Shown: positions 17,372-25,860 of the stretch, piece after piece | How positions within the stretch are numbered: position 1 is the stretch's first letter | Layout: the number at the start of each line of letters is the position of its first letter | Origin: JARIHD01 sp964610985 | Lineage (GTDB): Bacteria > Patescibacteriota > Saccharimonadia > Saccharimonadales > UBA4665 | Assembly: GCA_964610985.1 (NCBI GenBank) | Contig: CAZSZJ010000001.1 | Coordinates: 21,947-85,946, forward strand | DNA: 64,000 nt | Direction of reading: 5' to 3' | Notes under the pieces: generated by a model | What the model was told of the DNA's origin: nothing | Seen by the model: only the letters and a program-made list of their open reading frames with translations | The model's database searches: none | Made by a program: the position numbers and the translations under genes

Positions 17372-18520
17372 TTAGCGAAGGTCGCTAAAGAACTCGCGAA
17401 CGTCCTTGCTCCAGACCTGAGGAACTTCGAGCGCTGCGTAGTGGCCGCCCTCTTCGTATTCGGTCCAGCGGACGATGTTGTTGCCTTCTTCACCGTACTT
17501 GCGAAGGGCAATGTCGCCTTCTTGGAAGACTGCAACGCCAGTAGGTACGCCAGAGTTCGCCTTGGGAGCCCAAGCACTTGGGTCGTGAGCGTTCTGGAAG
17601 TACAGGTCGATCGACGAACCAGCCGTGCCGGTCGTCCAGTAGACCATGAAGTTGGTCAAAAAGCGATCATGGTTGACCATTTTTGGATTTCGGCCGAAGT
17701 TGGTAAACAGTTCGCTCATCCAAGCCATCAAACCAACCGGCGAGTCGGTAATGGCATATGAAAGCGATTGAGGACGAGACGACTGAACCATGTTAAATCC
17801 AAAGTATTTGCTCATGAATTCCTGCAGCCGTCCAAGGCGTACTTTTTCGTTGTCCGTAAACTTGGCCACGTCAGCTTCATCGACTGGTCCGAAAGGCATG
17901 AAACCCATAGTTGCAGAGTTTAGGTGAACACCAATAACGCTTTCGGGGTTCAGGCGAGCCACTTCGGGAGCGATAATTGCGCCGACATCAGCGCCTTGTA
18001 CACCGTATTTTTCGTAGCCAAGGCGTTGCATTAGTTCGTGCAGAGCGGCGGCGATACGGCCGTTGTTCCAACCAGCTTCTTTAGTGGGACCGGAAAAACC
18101 AAAACCAGGCAGTGTAGGGATAACAAGATCAAAAGCTTCATCTGCTTTGCCACCATGCTTTGCAGGATTGGTCAGCAGGTCAATAACGTCCAGGAACTCT
18201 ACAAAAGAACCGGGCCAGCCATGGATGAGCATGAGTGGGGTAGCATTCTGTTCGCCGGACTTAACGTGCAAAAAGTGGATGTCTTGCCCATCGATCTCGG
18301 TAATAAACTGAGGATATTGGTTGACCTCGGCCTCAGCCTTTCGCCAGTCGAATTTGTTCTGAAGGTAGTGGACAACTTCCTTCATGTGCTTGTCTGATGG
18401 GCCAGCATCGATGCTGTCGGTATCGATAACGGTCGGCCAGATGGTCTTTGCCAGTCGAGCCTGCAGATCGTCGAGCTGATCCTGAGCGATGTTGATTTGG
18501 TAGGGATTGATAGTAGCCAT
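17372..18520 (-). CDS. epoxide hydrolase, N-terminal EHN type (alpha/beta hydrolase)
   Basis: 382 residues. The N-terminal EHN region (to about residue 90) precedes an alpha/beta-hydrolase core: oxyanion loop HGWPGS (100-105), nucleophile in 'QGADVG' (Asp178), and catalytic His in 'EEGGHYAALE' (about 361). Related microsomal-type enzymes open epoxides to diols. AAAGGAG at a 7-nt spacing marks the start. It lies downstream of an AraC-type regulator on the same strand, with a 13-bp palindrome (18547-18559) in its promoter region, so induction by that regulator is likely but inferred. Natural substrate unknown. Confidence 0.92.
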   Translation of the reverse strand: MATINPYQINIAQDQLDDLQARLAKTIWPTVIDTDSIDAGPSDKHMKEVVHYLQNKFDWRKAEAEVNQYPQFITEIDGQDIHFLHVKSGEQNATPLMLIHGWPGSFVEFLDVIDLLTNPAKHGGKADEAFDLVIPTLPGFGFSGPTKEAGWNNGRIAAALHELMQRLGYEKYGVQGADVGAIIAPEVARLNPESVIGVHLNSATMGFMPFGPVDEADVAKFTDNEKVRLGRLQEFMSKYFGFNMVQSSRPQSLSYAITDSPVGLMAWMSELFTNFGRNPKMVNHDRFLTNFMVYWTTGTAGSSIDLYFQNAHDPSAWAPKANSGVPTGVAVFQEGDIALRKYGEEGNNIVRWTEYEEGGHYAALEVPQVWSKDVREFFSDLR

Positions 18521-18546
18521 TTCATTTCTCCTTTACTTAGTTAATT

Positions 18547-18559
18547 TAGGCTAAGCCTA
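18547..18559. promoter_or_regulatory. palindromic operator candidate TAGGC-TAA-GCCTA
   Basis: A perfect inverted repeat 27 nt upstream of the epoxide hydrolase start codon, in the position of a promoter. The neighbouring AraC-type protein is the obvious candidate binder, though AraC proteins more often bind direct repeats. Confidence 0.45.
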
Positions 18560-18588
18560 TTTAACCAGTTGGGGTACCCTTTAGTTTT

Positions 18589-18631
18589 GTAAAAAAACGA
18601 CGCTTTTTTAAGCCCCTTTTAAGCTTAAGCG
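18589..18631 (-). terminator. probable terminator of the AraC-type gene
   Basis: On the minus strand CGCTTAAGC pairs imperfectly with GCTTAAAAAAGCG and is followed by seven T. It starts 9 nt after the stop codon of the regulator. Confidence 0.5.
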
Positions 18632-18639
18632 CATGCTGA

Positions 18640-19317
18640 TTATAACTTATGAATGTCTTTTACGTTAGAGGGTTTGGCGTCCATAATCTTTTTAAGTGAT
18701 TTTGCCAGATGAGGCTGGTCGGTATAACCGGCCTCCATGGCGGCTTCGATGGGTTTTTTACCTTGTTGCAGGAGTGTCACGGCACGCTGTACTTGCTTGA
18801 TCTGATCCAGATACTTTTTGGTCAGGCCCGTCGTGCGGGCAAAATGCCGCTGTTTGCCGCGGTTCGACATGGCCCGAGGCTTGCCGCCAAGTTCACTCTG
18901 GACGACGCTGTCGTTCTGGAGGATCTTGTATTTAACGAGCTCTTCTACTAGCTGCTCGGCATTTTCGTACGTCGGAAATGCAAAGGTATGGCCAGCCAGC
19001 ATAAAATGATCGGCATCAAAATTGGGCAACATTTCCACATTGTCCAGCAAATCTTCCGCGGGATGAGCAGGCATGTACGCACCTGGCTCGAACGAAATAA
19101 CAATCGAACCCGTGCCAGCCCGATACGGCACTTCCATTGGTTTGGTGGCCTGACCGGCAATCATCATAAACTTCGCCCCGGTCTGGTTGGTCATAGCAAT
19201 CAAGTCCCACGAACCGTCCGGCGTAGCCAAGTACACCCCATCGGTCAGGTTTTGGGTTTTCCAAACCGTATCAATATATGCATTGGCCGATTTGCGGTGC
19301 TCGTGTATCTGTGACAT
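18640..19317 (-). CDS. AraC-family transcriptional regulator
   Basis: 225 residues from ATG 19317 (TATGAT ends 8 nt upstream). The C-terminal third has the helix-turn-helix of AraC/XylS proteins: 'LGGKPRAMSNRGKQRHFARTTGLTKKYLDQIKQVQRAVTLLQQGKKPIEAAMEAGYTDQPHLAKSLKKIM', where AxxxGYxDQxHLxRxFK is the second HTH. The N-terminal sensor domain is beta-rich (cupin-like) and its ligand is unknown. It lies 120 nt upstream of the epoxide hydrolase. Confidence 0.9.
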   Translation of the reverse strand: MSQIHEHRKSANAYIDTVWKTQNLTDGVYLATPDGSWDLIAMTNQTGAKFMMIAGQATKPMEVPYRAGTGSIVISFEPGAYMPAHPAEDLLDNVEMLPNFDADHFMLAGHTFAFPTYENAEQLVEELVKYKILQNDSVVQSELGGKPRAMSNRGKQRHFARTTGLTKKYLDQIKQVQRAVTLLQQGKKPIEAAMEAGYTDQPHLAKSLKKIMDAKPSNVKDIHKL

Positions 19318-19383
19318 CACCGTATATCATAGCAGATCTGTGGGAAGTTGACTCCAAGATCCTATTATGTCAGAATAGAAAAA

Positions 19384-20226
19384 ATGAATTCTCTTTCACC
19401 CGAATCTCCGTATTTAGCAATGTTAGAAGAGGGCTACCACGAACCCGAGGCACCACATAACCCAATGCCCCTCGGTATTTCCGTTCCTGTCGGCATGATA
19501 GCCACTATAGGGCCAGATCTGCTGCAACATGCTGCCCGGCAAACTTATAAGGACCACAGGGATACTTGCTGTGCCCATTGGCAGCTTGCCGGTCAGATCG
19601 ACCAGATCGAAATCGTTCAATCCCAACAAGTCCAAACCGCCGAAGATCGCAGACAAGGGCTTGAACAGATTGCCAAAGAGGATGTGTATATCGAATTCAA
19701 GCGCATGACACATAATGCCCAGGCAGGATTCGGTGTCACACCTTTTGAGGACATCAATTTTCTTCGCGCTACGGCGCAGGTCAATAGGCTCGCCGACCAC
19801 GATCCGCTTAAAGACACTGCTGTCGTCGAGACTGACAACACACTAGAAGAGCTCAGAGCAAATGCCCAGGAAGCACAGAAGCGGGCCAAGGCCCTTGAAG
19901 CATCAGCCATACTTGCTGGAGAGATCATAGAAAAAACCGAAGTACTAAGCCGCCGAAGCCGAATGGCCACCATAGTAGGTGGGTCTATAGCCAGCCTCGG
20001 ACTCGGCCTTGCCTCTATCTACATGTTCAATACAATTGCCAAATCACAACCCGAAGCCGCCGTTGCAGACGGCACGGAAATTGCCGGCTACCCCGTCGGT
20101 GGCGTATTGGCCGCCGCGGGTGTGGCCGCCACTCTCGTGCTTGCCAAAAAATTCCGCGGCCACTTTGCACAAAGGCAAGCTCGCCGCCAGATAGCGGCAG
20201 CTCGCCAAGCGCAGCAAAACGCCTAA
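19384..20226 (+). CDS. hypothetical protein with coiled coil and two membrane helices
   Basis: 280 residues from ATG 19384. The middle (about 55-190) is rich in Ala/Glu/Gln with heptad-like spacing, suggesting a coiled coil. Two hydrophobic segments follow ('IVGGSIASLGLGLASIYMF' and 'VGGVLAAAGVAATLVLA'), then an Arg/Gln/Ala-rich tail. Probably anchored with both ends in the cytoplasm. No family recognised; typical of lineage-specific CPR hypotheticals. The start is uncertain because an in-frame ATA at 19348 is also open. Confidence 0.6.
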   Translation: MNSLSPESPYLAMLEEGYHEPEAPHNPMPLGISVPVGMIATIGPDLLQHAARQTYKDHRDTCCAHWQLAGQIDQIEIVQSQQVQTAEDRRQGLEQIAKEDVYIEFKRMTHNAQAGFGVTPFEDINFLRATAQVNRLADHDPLKDTAVVETDNTLEELRANAQEAQKRAKALEASAILAGEIIEKTEVLSRRSRMATIVGGSIASLGLGLASIYMFNTIAKSQPEAAVADGTEIAGYPVGGVLAAAGVAATLVLAKKFRGHFAQRQARRQIAAARQAQQNA

Positions 20227-20321
20227 AGATTTTAATCAGTTTCTAACCTCCGGCCAGTATAATACAGACTGGCCGTTTTCTTTAGAGCAGGCACGGCCAG
20301 GGAGAAAAGCACCGCCATAGC

Positions 20322-20879
20322 ATGACCGAAGTCTTTGGAAATCCTGAACAACAACCGAACAATCCCCTGCTTTTTGCCAACCTGCTCGCCAATGTCCATG
20401 CCCTCTGCCAACACTATGGTAAACCCTTCTATCTGACGTTCAACCACGACTTTCAGCCCTTTTCCGAAGACAGTGAATATTTTTTAAATACTTACCCCGT
20501 TTTCCCCACTCAACTCCTTGGCGTAGGGGGCGTACTAACCACAGAAGAGTACGACAACTATGATGGTGACGACGAAGGCTTATCCATCACCGAAGCCGGT
20601 GTCACCACCTGCGCTTCATCACTCGGTGGCGACGACATCGAGCGTGAATGCCGCCTGTGGCTTTTTAATGACGATTTCTGCCTGGAATACGAACGCATCG
20701 GCGAACTCGCCATCAGCACAGTAGTCGCTGGCCACGACTTCCACGATCCAACCATCTACTGGATCGAATTTGACGGTACCGTTTGGCAGCGGCCCCACGG
20801 CACCATAGAACGAACACAACTCGCCGATATTCAACTACTCCAACTTATCCATATCGTGCAGTGGGTCATACCCTGGTAG
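20322..20879 (+). CDS. hypothetical acidic protein, 185 aa
   Basis: Acidic and aromatic-rich, with many Asp/Glu in the middle ('EYDNYDGDDEGLSI'). No signal peptide, membrane helix or known motif. A purine-rich GGGAGA lies about 20 nt before the ATG, too far for a normal SD. Function unknown. Confidence 0.6.
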   Translation: MTEVFGNPEQQPNNPLLFANLLANVHALCQHYGKPFYLTFNHDFQPFSEDSEYFLNTYPVFPTQLLGVGGVLTTEEYDNYDGDDEGLSITEAGVTTCASSLGGDDIERECRLWLFNDDFCLEYERIGELAISTVVAGHDFHDPTIYWIEFDGTVWQRPHGTIERTQLADIQLLQLIHIVQWVIPW

Positions 20880-20960
20880 CAATTTAGTAACAAAATTTAT
20901 TGCATACCGGCAGCTGCTTAAGTTATGCTTATGCTTTACCAAATAATAGATGAGGGATAT

Positions 20961-21377
20961 ATGTCAACAGAAACAGGACCGACCATTTACGATCAGATCG
21001 GTGGCGAGCACACCATCACACATGCTATGGGCATCTTATTCAACGAAATCGTCCCCGAAAATGAAACACTCGTAGGGGTGTTTGGCGAACGCTCAACCGA
21101 CCCCAAGTTAAGGGCAATCCATGCAAGAGCCGTTGGCCGGGCGGTAGGCGCGCTCTTGGGCGGCCCGGACCACGAGGTCGTAGACATCGATTGGATTGCC
21201 GCGCGCCATTCCAACCCCATCTCACAGGACGTATTTGACAGCACAATCGGAGGCATCGTAACTGCCTTTACCCGAACTGGCGAAGAATTGGAGCAACCCA
21301 CAGATATGGTAATCGCTGCACTCGTACCCATGTTGCCAGATCTCGAAGCGGCATTGGTTCGTCCCGCTCAGCAATAA
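20961..21377 (+). CDS. truncated haemoglobin (group I-like)
   Basis: 138 residues from ATG 20961, which has GAGGG at a 5-nt spacing; the upstream ATG at 20925 lacks a site. 'TIYDQIGGEHTITHAMGILFNEIV' matches the helix A-B start of truncated haemoglobins, 'GRAVGALLGGPD' the conserved GGP turn, and 'RHSNPISQDVFDSTI' the region with the proximal haem histidine. The usual B10 tyrosine is not present (Phe-Asn there). Possible roles are oxygen or NO binding; its ligand chemistry cannot be judged from sequence. Confidence 0.78.
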   Translation: MSTETGPTIYDQIGGEHTITHAMGILFNEIVPENETLVGVFGERSTDPKLRAIHARAVGRAVGALLGGPDHEVVDIDWIAARHSNPISQDVFDSTIGGIVTAFTRTGEELEQPTDMVIAALVPMLPDLEAALVRPAQQ

Positions 21378-21421
21378 GCATTGACATGGCTTAGGTTTTA
21401 GGTTATACTACTACCTTTGCT

Positions 21422-22153
21422 ATGAGACAGTTTGATCGTTTTACTGTAATCGAAACCTTGGATGATATTCGCCTTGGGCATATTGGCCGAGCCTTTACCG
21501 AGGCTGGCCTTCGTCCGGAGATTATCAACCTGGAGCGGGGCGACGCGTTACCGCCTATTGAAGATATTCAAAAACTGGGCGGCCTCATGGTCATGGGTAG
21601 CCCGTGGAGCGTACACGACCCCAATCCTCAAGTGCAAGCCATCAATAGACTGACGCGCGAAGCCTACCGCACCAATACACCGCTCGCAGGCGTCTGTTTT
21701 GGCCACCAATCAGTTGGTCTAGCCGCCGGATTCGAAATCCTGCCCGCCAGCACCGTAGAAAGCGGTTTTTATAAAGTACAACTTACGGATGCCGGCAAGA
21801 ACAGCGTTTTTACCGAAGGCTTCCCGCCTGAGTTCGATGCCCTCCAAGAGCACAACGAAATGGTCGTCATACCCGCAGACGCACGGAATGCTACTGAGTT
21901 GGCCATCGGCAACGGCATGTGTCAAATGGCCCAGTTTGGCCCCTATGCCGTAACCGTCCAATACCACAACGAGCCTGAAAAAACCGTACCCGAGAAAAAG
22001 ATCTGGGAAAGTTGGAAGGCCAATGCCTCCGGCCTCAAAGCACAAGACCCGGATATGCTAGACAAAAAGTTCGACGCGACCTATCCTCAGCGCATACAAA
22101 CTGCCGTACAATTCGGCCGCAACTACTTATACGTCGCCCATCACGCCGCTTAA
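21422..22153 (+). CDS. class I glutamine amidotransferase (GMP-synthase GATase-like)
   Basis: 243 residues. 'GGLMVMGSPWSVHD' and the nucleophile elbow 'GVCFGHQ' (catalytic Cys) are typical of triad GATases, and 'VQYHNEPE' replaces the usual Q-x-HPE, keeping the His and Glu. No synthetase domain is fused, so it belongs to the free-standing GuaA-N-like group often annotated as 'GMP synthase-like'. Whether it uses glutamine or acts as a peptidase/hydrolase is open. TATACT lies 12 nt before the ATG. Confidence 0.88.
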   Translation: MRQFDRFTVIETLDDIRLGHIGRAFTEAGLRPEIINLERGDALPPIEDIQKLGGLMVMGSPWSVHDPNPQVQAINRLTREAYRTNTPLAGVCFGHQSVGLAAGFEILPASTVESGFYKVQLTDAGKNSVFTEGFPPEFDALQEHNEMVVIPADARNATELAIGNGMCQMAQFGPYAVTVQYHNEPEKTVPEKKIWESWKANASGLKAQDPDMLDKKFDATYPQRIQTAVQFGRNYLYVAHHAA

Positions 22154-22216
22154 CGCCAAACCCAAGCCACAACAGCAGCCTAGGCCGTCTTTGACAAAGC
22201 GCGGTACAATATATGC

Positions 22217-22603
22217 ATGGCAGCGCATAGTTCAGACGACACAAATACATCTAATGACTCGCTACAAGCTCTCCAAACCCTAATCCGAACGTTTTGCGAC
22301 GAACGCGACTGGGATCAGTTTCACAATCCAAAGGACCTGGCAATTTCACTCGCGCTTGAGGCTGCCGAGGTGATGGAGCATTTTCAGTGGAAAAATGCCG
22401 AGGAAATGGCCAAACACTCCCGTGAGCATAAAGATGACGTCGCCGAGGAGTTGGCCGATGTATTTTACTGGGTGTTGCTACTCTCTAATAAACTAGATAT
22501 CGACCTTATCGAGGCCTTCAAAAAGAAAATGGCCAAAAACCATCAAAAATATCCGGTCGCCAAAGCCAAAGGCAGTCACAAAAAATACACCGAACTGGCC
22601 TAA
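22217..22603 (+). CDS. MazG-like nucleotide pyrophosphohydrolase
   Basis: 128 residues of the all-alpha NTP pyrophosphatase family (dCTPase/MazG-like). The metal-binding pattern appears as 'LEAAEVMEHFQW' and 'VAEELADVFYWVLLL', that is ExxE...ExxD. It would hydrolyse non-canonical or excess dNTPs to monophosphates. The N-terminus carries a short Ser/Thr/Asp-rich extension. TACAAT ends 6 nt before the ATG. Confidence 0.88.
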   Translation: MAAHSSDDTNTSNDSLQALQTLIRTFCDERDWDQFHNPKDLAISLALEAAEVMEHFQWKNAEEMAKHSREHKDDVAEELADVFYWVLLLSNKLDIDLIEAFKKKMAKNHQKYPVAKAKGSHKKYTELA

Positions 22604-22619
22604 AAAACCTTTGTGGCGC

Positions 22620-23393
22620 CTATGTAGCGTAAGCCTTTTGCAGCGACTTCTGGACGATAAACTTCATGCCCGGTGTCACTACCTCATCGTCAAACTCATT
22701 ATATAAAAACTCTCTAAAGCGACGTGTTTCAATGCCGCATGCAGCAGCGTCATGCAACGTGTTCACCAAATCTGCGGCCGGCTGTTGGTGCGACTCGGTC
22801 AGCCAGTAGCTATTTATCCCCTCTTCTACCTCGGCACATTCCGCCACGCCAGTCTTTACGAGTCGGGTCATGACCGGATGATATGACTCCCAGCCGGGAA
22901 CGTTATCACCACCGGTGCAATATTCATTGGCGGTCATAATATGGAGCAGGCCAAAAGCGTCACTCGCCTTGGTAGCAGCATGCTTGGTCATAACGGTCTT
23001 GGCGAGCATGTTCCTCCATGGCACCTCACTATTTTCTAGCTGCCATGAACCAATAGCCGCTGCTATAGAAACATTAAGATCTGCTGTCTCGGGATTAAGG
23101 GCAATTTTTGCGTTCAGCGGGCCGCGGGGGAGCGTCATGTCGACCACACCGTTCTCGGCCATATGTAGGGTCAATGTCCGTAACTTCCGAAAATGATAGT
23201 CACTACTTCGGTCGATGGCTTCGGTTAGCCAAGCCCGCGTTTGGTCAAGCGTCAAGCCGTCTGGATGCCGCGCAAGCAATGCCACCACCGGCAGAGCCAA
23301 AGGCCGCGTCGTTAACGCGTCCAAACTGCCCAGGAATTCCGAATGTACATATTGATAAGGGTCGAATACTTCTATTTGTTCTATTGATACCAT
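22620..23393 (-). CDS. hypothetical protein, 257 aa, possible winged-helix start
   Basis: No known family. 'PLALPVVALLARHPDGLTLDQTRAWLTEAIDRSSDYHFRKLRTLTLHMAENGVVDM' near the N-terminus looks like a winged-helix transcription-factor domain. The remainder is helical with conserved-looking Trp and Cys residues. CATAAT lies 11 nt before the ATG. Confidence 0.6.
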   Translation of the reverse strand: MVSIEQIEVFDPYQYVHSEFLGSLDALTTRPLALPVVALLARHPDGLTLDQTRAWLTEAIDRSSDYHFRKLRTLTLHMAENGVVDMTLPRGPLNAKIALNPETADLNVSIAAAIGSWQLENSEVPWRNMLAKTVMTKHAATKASDAFGLLHIMTANEYCTGGDNVPGWESYHPVMTRLVKTGVAECAEVEEGINSYWLTESHQQPAADLVNTLHDAAACGIETRRFREFLYNEFDDEVVTPGMKFIVQKSLQKAYAT

Positions 23394-23445
23394 CGTAAAT
23401 ACACATTATGTAGTTCGGCGAACAGACTCGTCAATAGCCCCAGAT

Positions 23446-23508
23446 TTAGCGCAAAATACGCTCCAGACCGCACAATCCTTGCTGAAAGGGTCTTAATAAC
23501 GCTGACAT
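23446..23508 (-). CDS. 20-aa micro-ORF with perfect SD
   Basis: ATG at 23508 is preceded by AGGAGG at a 5-nt spacing, the best SD in this part of the window. The ORF reads MSALLRPFQQGLCGLERILR and stops at 23446. It ends 52 nt before the start of the 257-aa gene on the same strand, so it might be a leader peptide. With no homologue information this stays tentative. Confidence 0.35.
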   Translation of the reverse strand: MSALLRPFQQGLCGLERILR

Positions 23509-23617
23509 AGAAGCCTCCTCGTGAAGCACTTAAATGATCCGCCTATGCCATGGAACATATGATATTATGAGGGCTTATTAAAAATTAAAAACCCATTAAT
23601 ACCCGGGAGACTGCTAC

Positions 23618-24094
23618 ATGAATATACGCAAAGGTGCAGCAATTGCCGCTTTATCAGCCAACTTATTTGGCTTAGCCGCCGGAGCTGCGAGTAAGTGCGG
23701 CTCGGAGGCCCCGCCTAGCACTTCAGAGACAACCGCCATAACCACCACCGAAAAAGTCGAAAATTGTATGACAACAGTTGGTAGCGTAGCGCTCCTTAAT
23801 GTGGCGAAAAAACAATTTCAAGTTACATCACTTTATACACCCCCCAAATGCGTGGCTGAGGAGTTCGCCCCAGTCTATAAATATAACCTCGCTTTTACGT
23901 CAGGTAGTCGCGATGCGGAAGGGCAAAAGATATCCAACGGAGAAAAGTTTACAGCCACCTGTATCGACGAAACGCACGGGCTTGTGGGTGTCAACGCCGG
24001 CATAGACAAAGGCGTTATTATTCCAGAAGCCGTCGTGGTTCAATCCGTTAGAAGCAGTGGCGTGCTGCTTCAGGTCTGCAGCCCCAGCGCATGA
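23618..24094 (+). CDS. small exported protein, lipoprotein-like
   Basis: 158 residues with a signal peptide (MNIRKGAAIAALSANLFGLAAG...). GGGAGA at an 8-nt spacing marks the start. After the hydrophobic part comes 'ASKCGSEAPPSTSETT', matching the 'CGSETAPTTPES' start of the lipoprotein at 9114, but the residue before the Cys is Lys, which breaks the usual lipobox. The remaining domain has four more cysteines. Either it is still lipidated or it is a soluble descendant. Function unknown. Confidence 0.72.
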   Translation: MNIRKGAAIAALSANLFGLAAGAASKCGSEAPPSTSETTAITTTEKVENCMTTVGSVALLNVAKKQFQVTSLYTPPKCVAEEFAPVYKYNLAFTSGSRDAEGQKISNGEKFTATCIDETHGLVGVNAGIDKGVIIPEAVVVQSVRSSGVLLQVCSPSA

Positions 24095-24125
24095 TAAAAT
24101 AGCCCTATAAAACAAGGGGCCGACC

Positions 24126-24518
24126 ATGCATCCAGTTCGCACAAAAGTAGCAACCGTCGACGAATACATCGCACTATTCGATGACGAGGTAAAGTCAAGG
24201 CTAGAACAGCTGCGCAGAGCTATTCGCATAGCCGCGCCTGACGCCGAAGAAGTCATCAGCTACAGCATTCCAGCTTACAAATATCATGGTTTCTTGATCT
24301 ACTTTTCGGCATACACGGCACACTTGAGCGTCTCATTCCCGCCCCATGGCATCATGCAGGCGTTTGCCAGCGAGCTTAAGCCGTACAAGACCAGCAAGTC
24401 TACCGTACAGCTGCCCTTAGATCGGCCCCTGCCACTCGACCTCGTCAAAAAGATGGTCGCCTTTAAGATACAGGAAAATCTGGAACTCGAGGCAGCCAAG
24501 GCCAAAAAGGCCGAATAA
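24126..24518 (+). CDS. DUF1801 (YdhG-like) protein
   Basis: 130 residues. 'VDEYIALFDDEVKSRLEQLRRAIRIAAPDAEEVISYSIPAYKYHGFLIYFSAYTAHLSVSFPP' is the standard DUF1801 pattern, which shares the CyaY/YjbR fold. No activity is established for the family. An AAGGGG stretch lies 6 nt before the ATG. Confidence 0.88.
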   Translation: MHPVRTKVATVDEYIALFDDEVKSRLEQLRRAIRIAAPDAEEVISYSIPAYKYHGFLIYFSAYTAHLSVSFPPHGIMQAFASELKPYKTSKSTVQLPLDRPLPLDLVKKMVAFKIQENLELEAAKAKKAE

Positions 24519-24604
24519 CGACCAGCAGCAAATGGTCATAAATGAGATTAGCACCAACATGACTGGCAGGCACAGTTCCTCCCCTGCATTCCGCGCCGAC
24601 ACTA

Positions 24605-24638
24605 AAAGGGACGCCCGCAGTAGCGCAGGCGTCCCTTT
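24605..24638. terminator. bidirectional terminator
   Basis: An 11-bp perfect stem (24605-24615 with 24628-24638) with A and T runs on both sides, between convergent DUF1801 and the 89-aa gene. Confidence 0.88.
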
Positions 24639-24660
24639 ACTTACATAATGGGATTTATAT

Positions 24661-24930
24661 TTATTTTGCTTCTGTGCGAATGTTCTTTTCGAGTACTGCT
24701 TTACTGCCTTCTACCAGCGTCGTTTGCAGCTCAGCCATGACTTTAATTTGGCGGGTCATGTTTCTGACGATGCCGTCCACCAATCTGTATTCGGCAGGCG
24801 TCGTCCAGCCATTTCCATAAATAATCCTGAGCAAAACATTCCAGCGGTCGTCACCGGCCAACTCATCAATGGCTGCGACCAAACTTTTAATCCTTTTGGA
24901 AAGCGCGTCAATATCATGATCATGGTCCAT
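24661..24930 (-). CDS. hypothetical helical protein, 89 aa
   Basis: Begins MDHDHDIDALSKRIKSLV and is predicted mostly alpha-helical. It has no cysteine and no membrane segment. AAGGAG lies about 12 nt before the ATG, a long spacing. Followed by a strong terminator. Function unknown. Confidence 0.6.
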   Translation of the reverse strand: MDHDHDIDALSKRIKSLVAAIDELAGDDRWNVLLRIIYGNGWTTPAEYRLVDGIVRNMTRQIKVMAELQTTLVEGSKAVLEKNIRTEAK

Positions 24931-25067
24931 AGCAGATACAGCTCCTTTTTAGATTTGAAAAGGTCGGCCCGACTGTTCAGTATTATGAACCAGCGACATG
25001 CTCTCGTAATGTAGCCAAATTCGTTGTAAATCTGTATGTTTTGTGAGAAATTATGAACCTTACTTAT

Positions 25068-25718
25068 CTAGCCCAAGATACTCACCGAACGCGCCACCAC
25101 CAGCGCCAGCGTAAATACAGACACGAGCGCTTGCGAGGCCATCAGCAGCTTAGCCCCATGGGTCAATGGTCTTGCATCGGCCGGCGCAAAGTTGATCGCA
25201 TTGGTAATCGAGATATACAAATAATCCAAAAACTCAGCCCTCCAGCCTGGAAATTCTCCGCGTGAATCCTGTTGCGTAAATTGAAAATCCTTGTCATTAC
25301 GCGACCATCTGGTGTGTGAAAAACCGGGGCTGTCGATCTCCCAGTACCACAGCGCAAACACGATAATATTCGTCATAAAGATGGCGATGGCCGAGCCGAG
25401 CAGCTCGGGTCCACTAAAAATGACATGATCCACAATCAGGGCATTCAGCACCAAAATAAGCGAACTCACATTTACCGCCGACAAAAGCCCCAGCAGTGCC
25501 AAAACAAAAGCGTGCGGCAACACCGCATGACCGGTTGTGCCCTTGAGCGTCGTAAGCCCAATAACGACCGCCAGCACAATTTCTATTGGGATCAGTACAT
25601 ACTGCGGTCCCGCCAACAGTTCACCATTAATCTTCCACACCGCCCCTTGTAGGGCGATCGCCGCAAACAGCGCAATTTGTGCTTGCAGCAGTTCACGTCT
25701 GGTAATAATTTGCCGCAT
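25068..25718 (-). CDS. membrane protein related to DUF1345 / two-helix ion-channel fold
   Basis: 216 residues from ATG 25718 (TATACT ends 9 nt upstream). Four or more hydrophobic helices are seen. The last part, 'FLDYLYISITNAINFAPADARPLTHGAKLLMASQALVSVFTLALVVARSV', aligns in pattern with the pore helix and inner helix of K+ channel-like (Ion_trans_2) proteins, but the TVGYGD filter is replaced by TNAINFAP. It belongs to the filterless channel-like group often labelled DUF1345. Transport activity unproven. Confidence 0.72.
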   Translation of the reverse strand: MRQIITRRELLQAQIALFAAIALQGAVWKINGELLAGPQYVLIPIEIVLAVVIGLTTLKGTTGHAVLPHAFVLALLGLLSAVNVSSLILVLNALIVDHVIFSGPELLGSAIAIFMTNIIVFALWYWEIDSPGFSHTRWSRNDKDFQFTQQDSRGEFPGWRAEFLDYLYISITNAINFAPADARPLTHGAKLLMASQALVSVFTLALVVARSVSILG

Positions 25719-25798
25719 ATTGCCATAAGTATAACCTTTTAGATGGCCACTCCACAATCACCTAAGAAATCAATATAGCTTCGATTTTCCATTATGTG

Positions 25799-25804
25799 TA
25801 TAAT
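25799..25804 (+). promoter_or_regulatory. -10 element TATAAT of the sugar transferase gene
   Basis: A perfect TATAAT, 56 nt before the ATG at 25861, so unlike most neighbours this gene should have a leader of about 50 nt. No SD is seen in it. Confidence 0.5.
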
Positions 25805-25860
25805 CGCACTTTTCAAGTAAACATAAGCCGCATTAAGCGCACTGGACGTCCGTATTTGTT

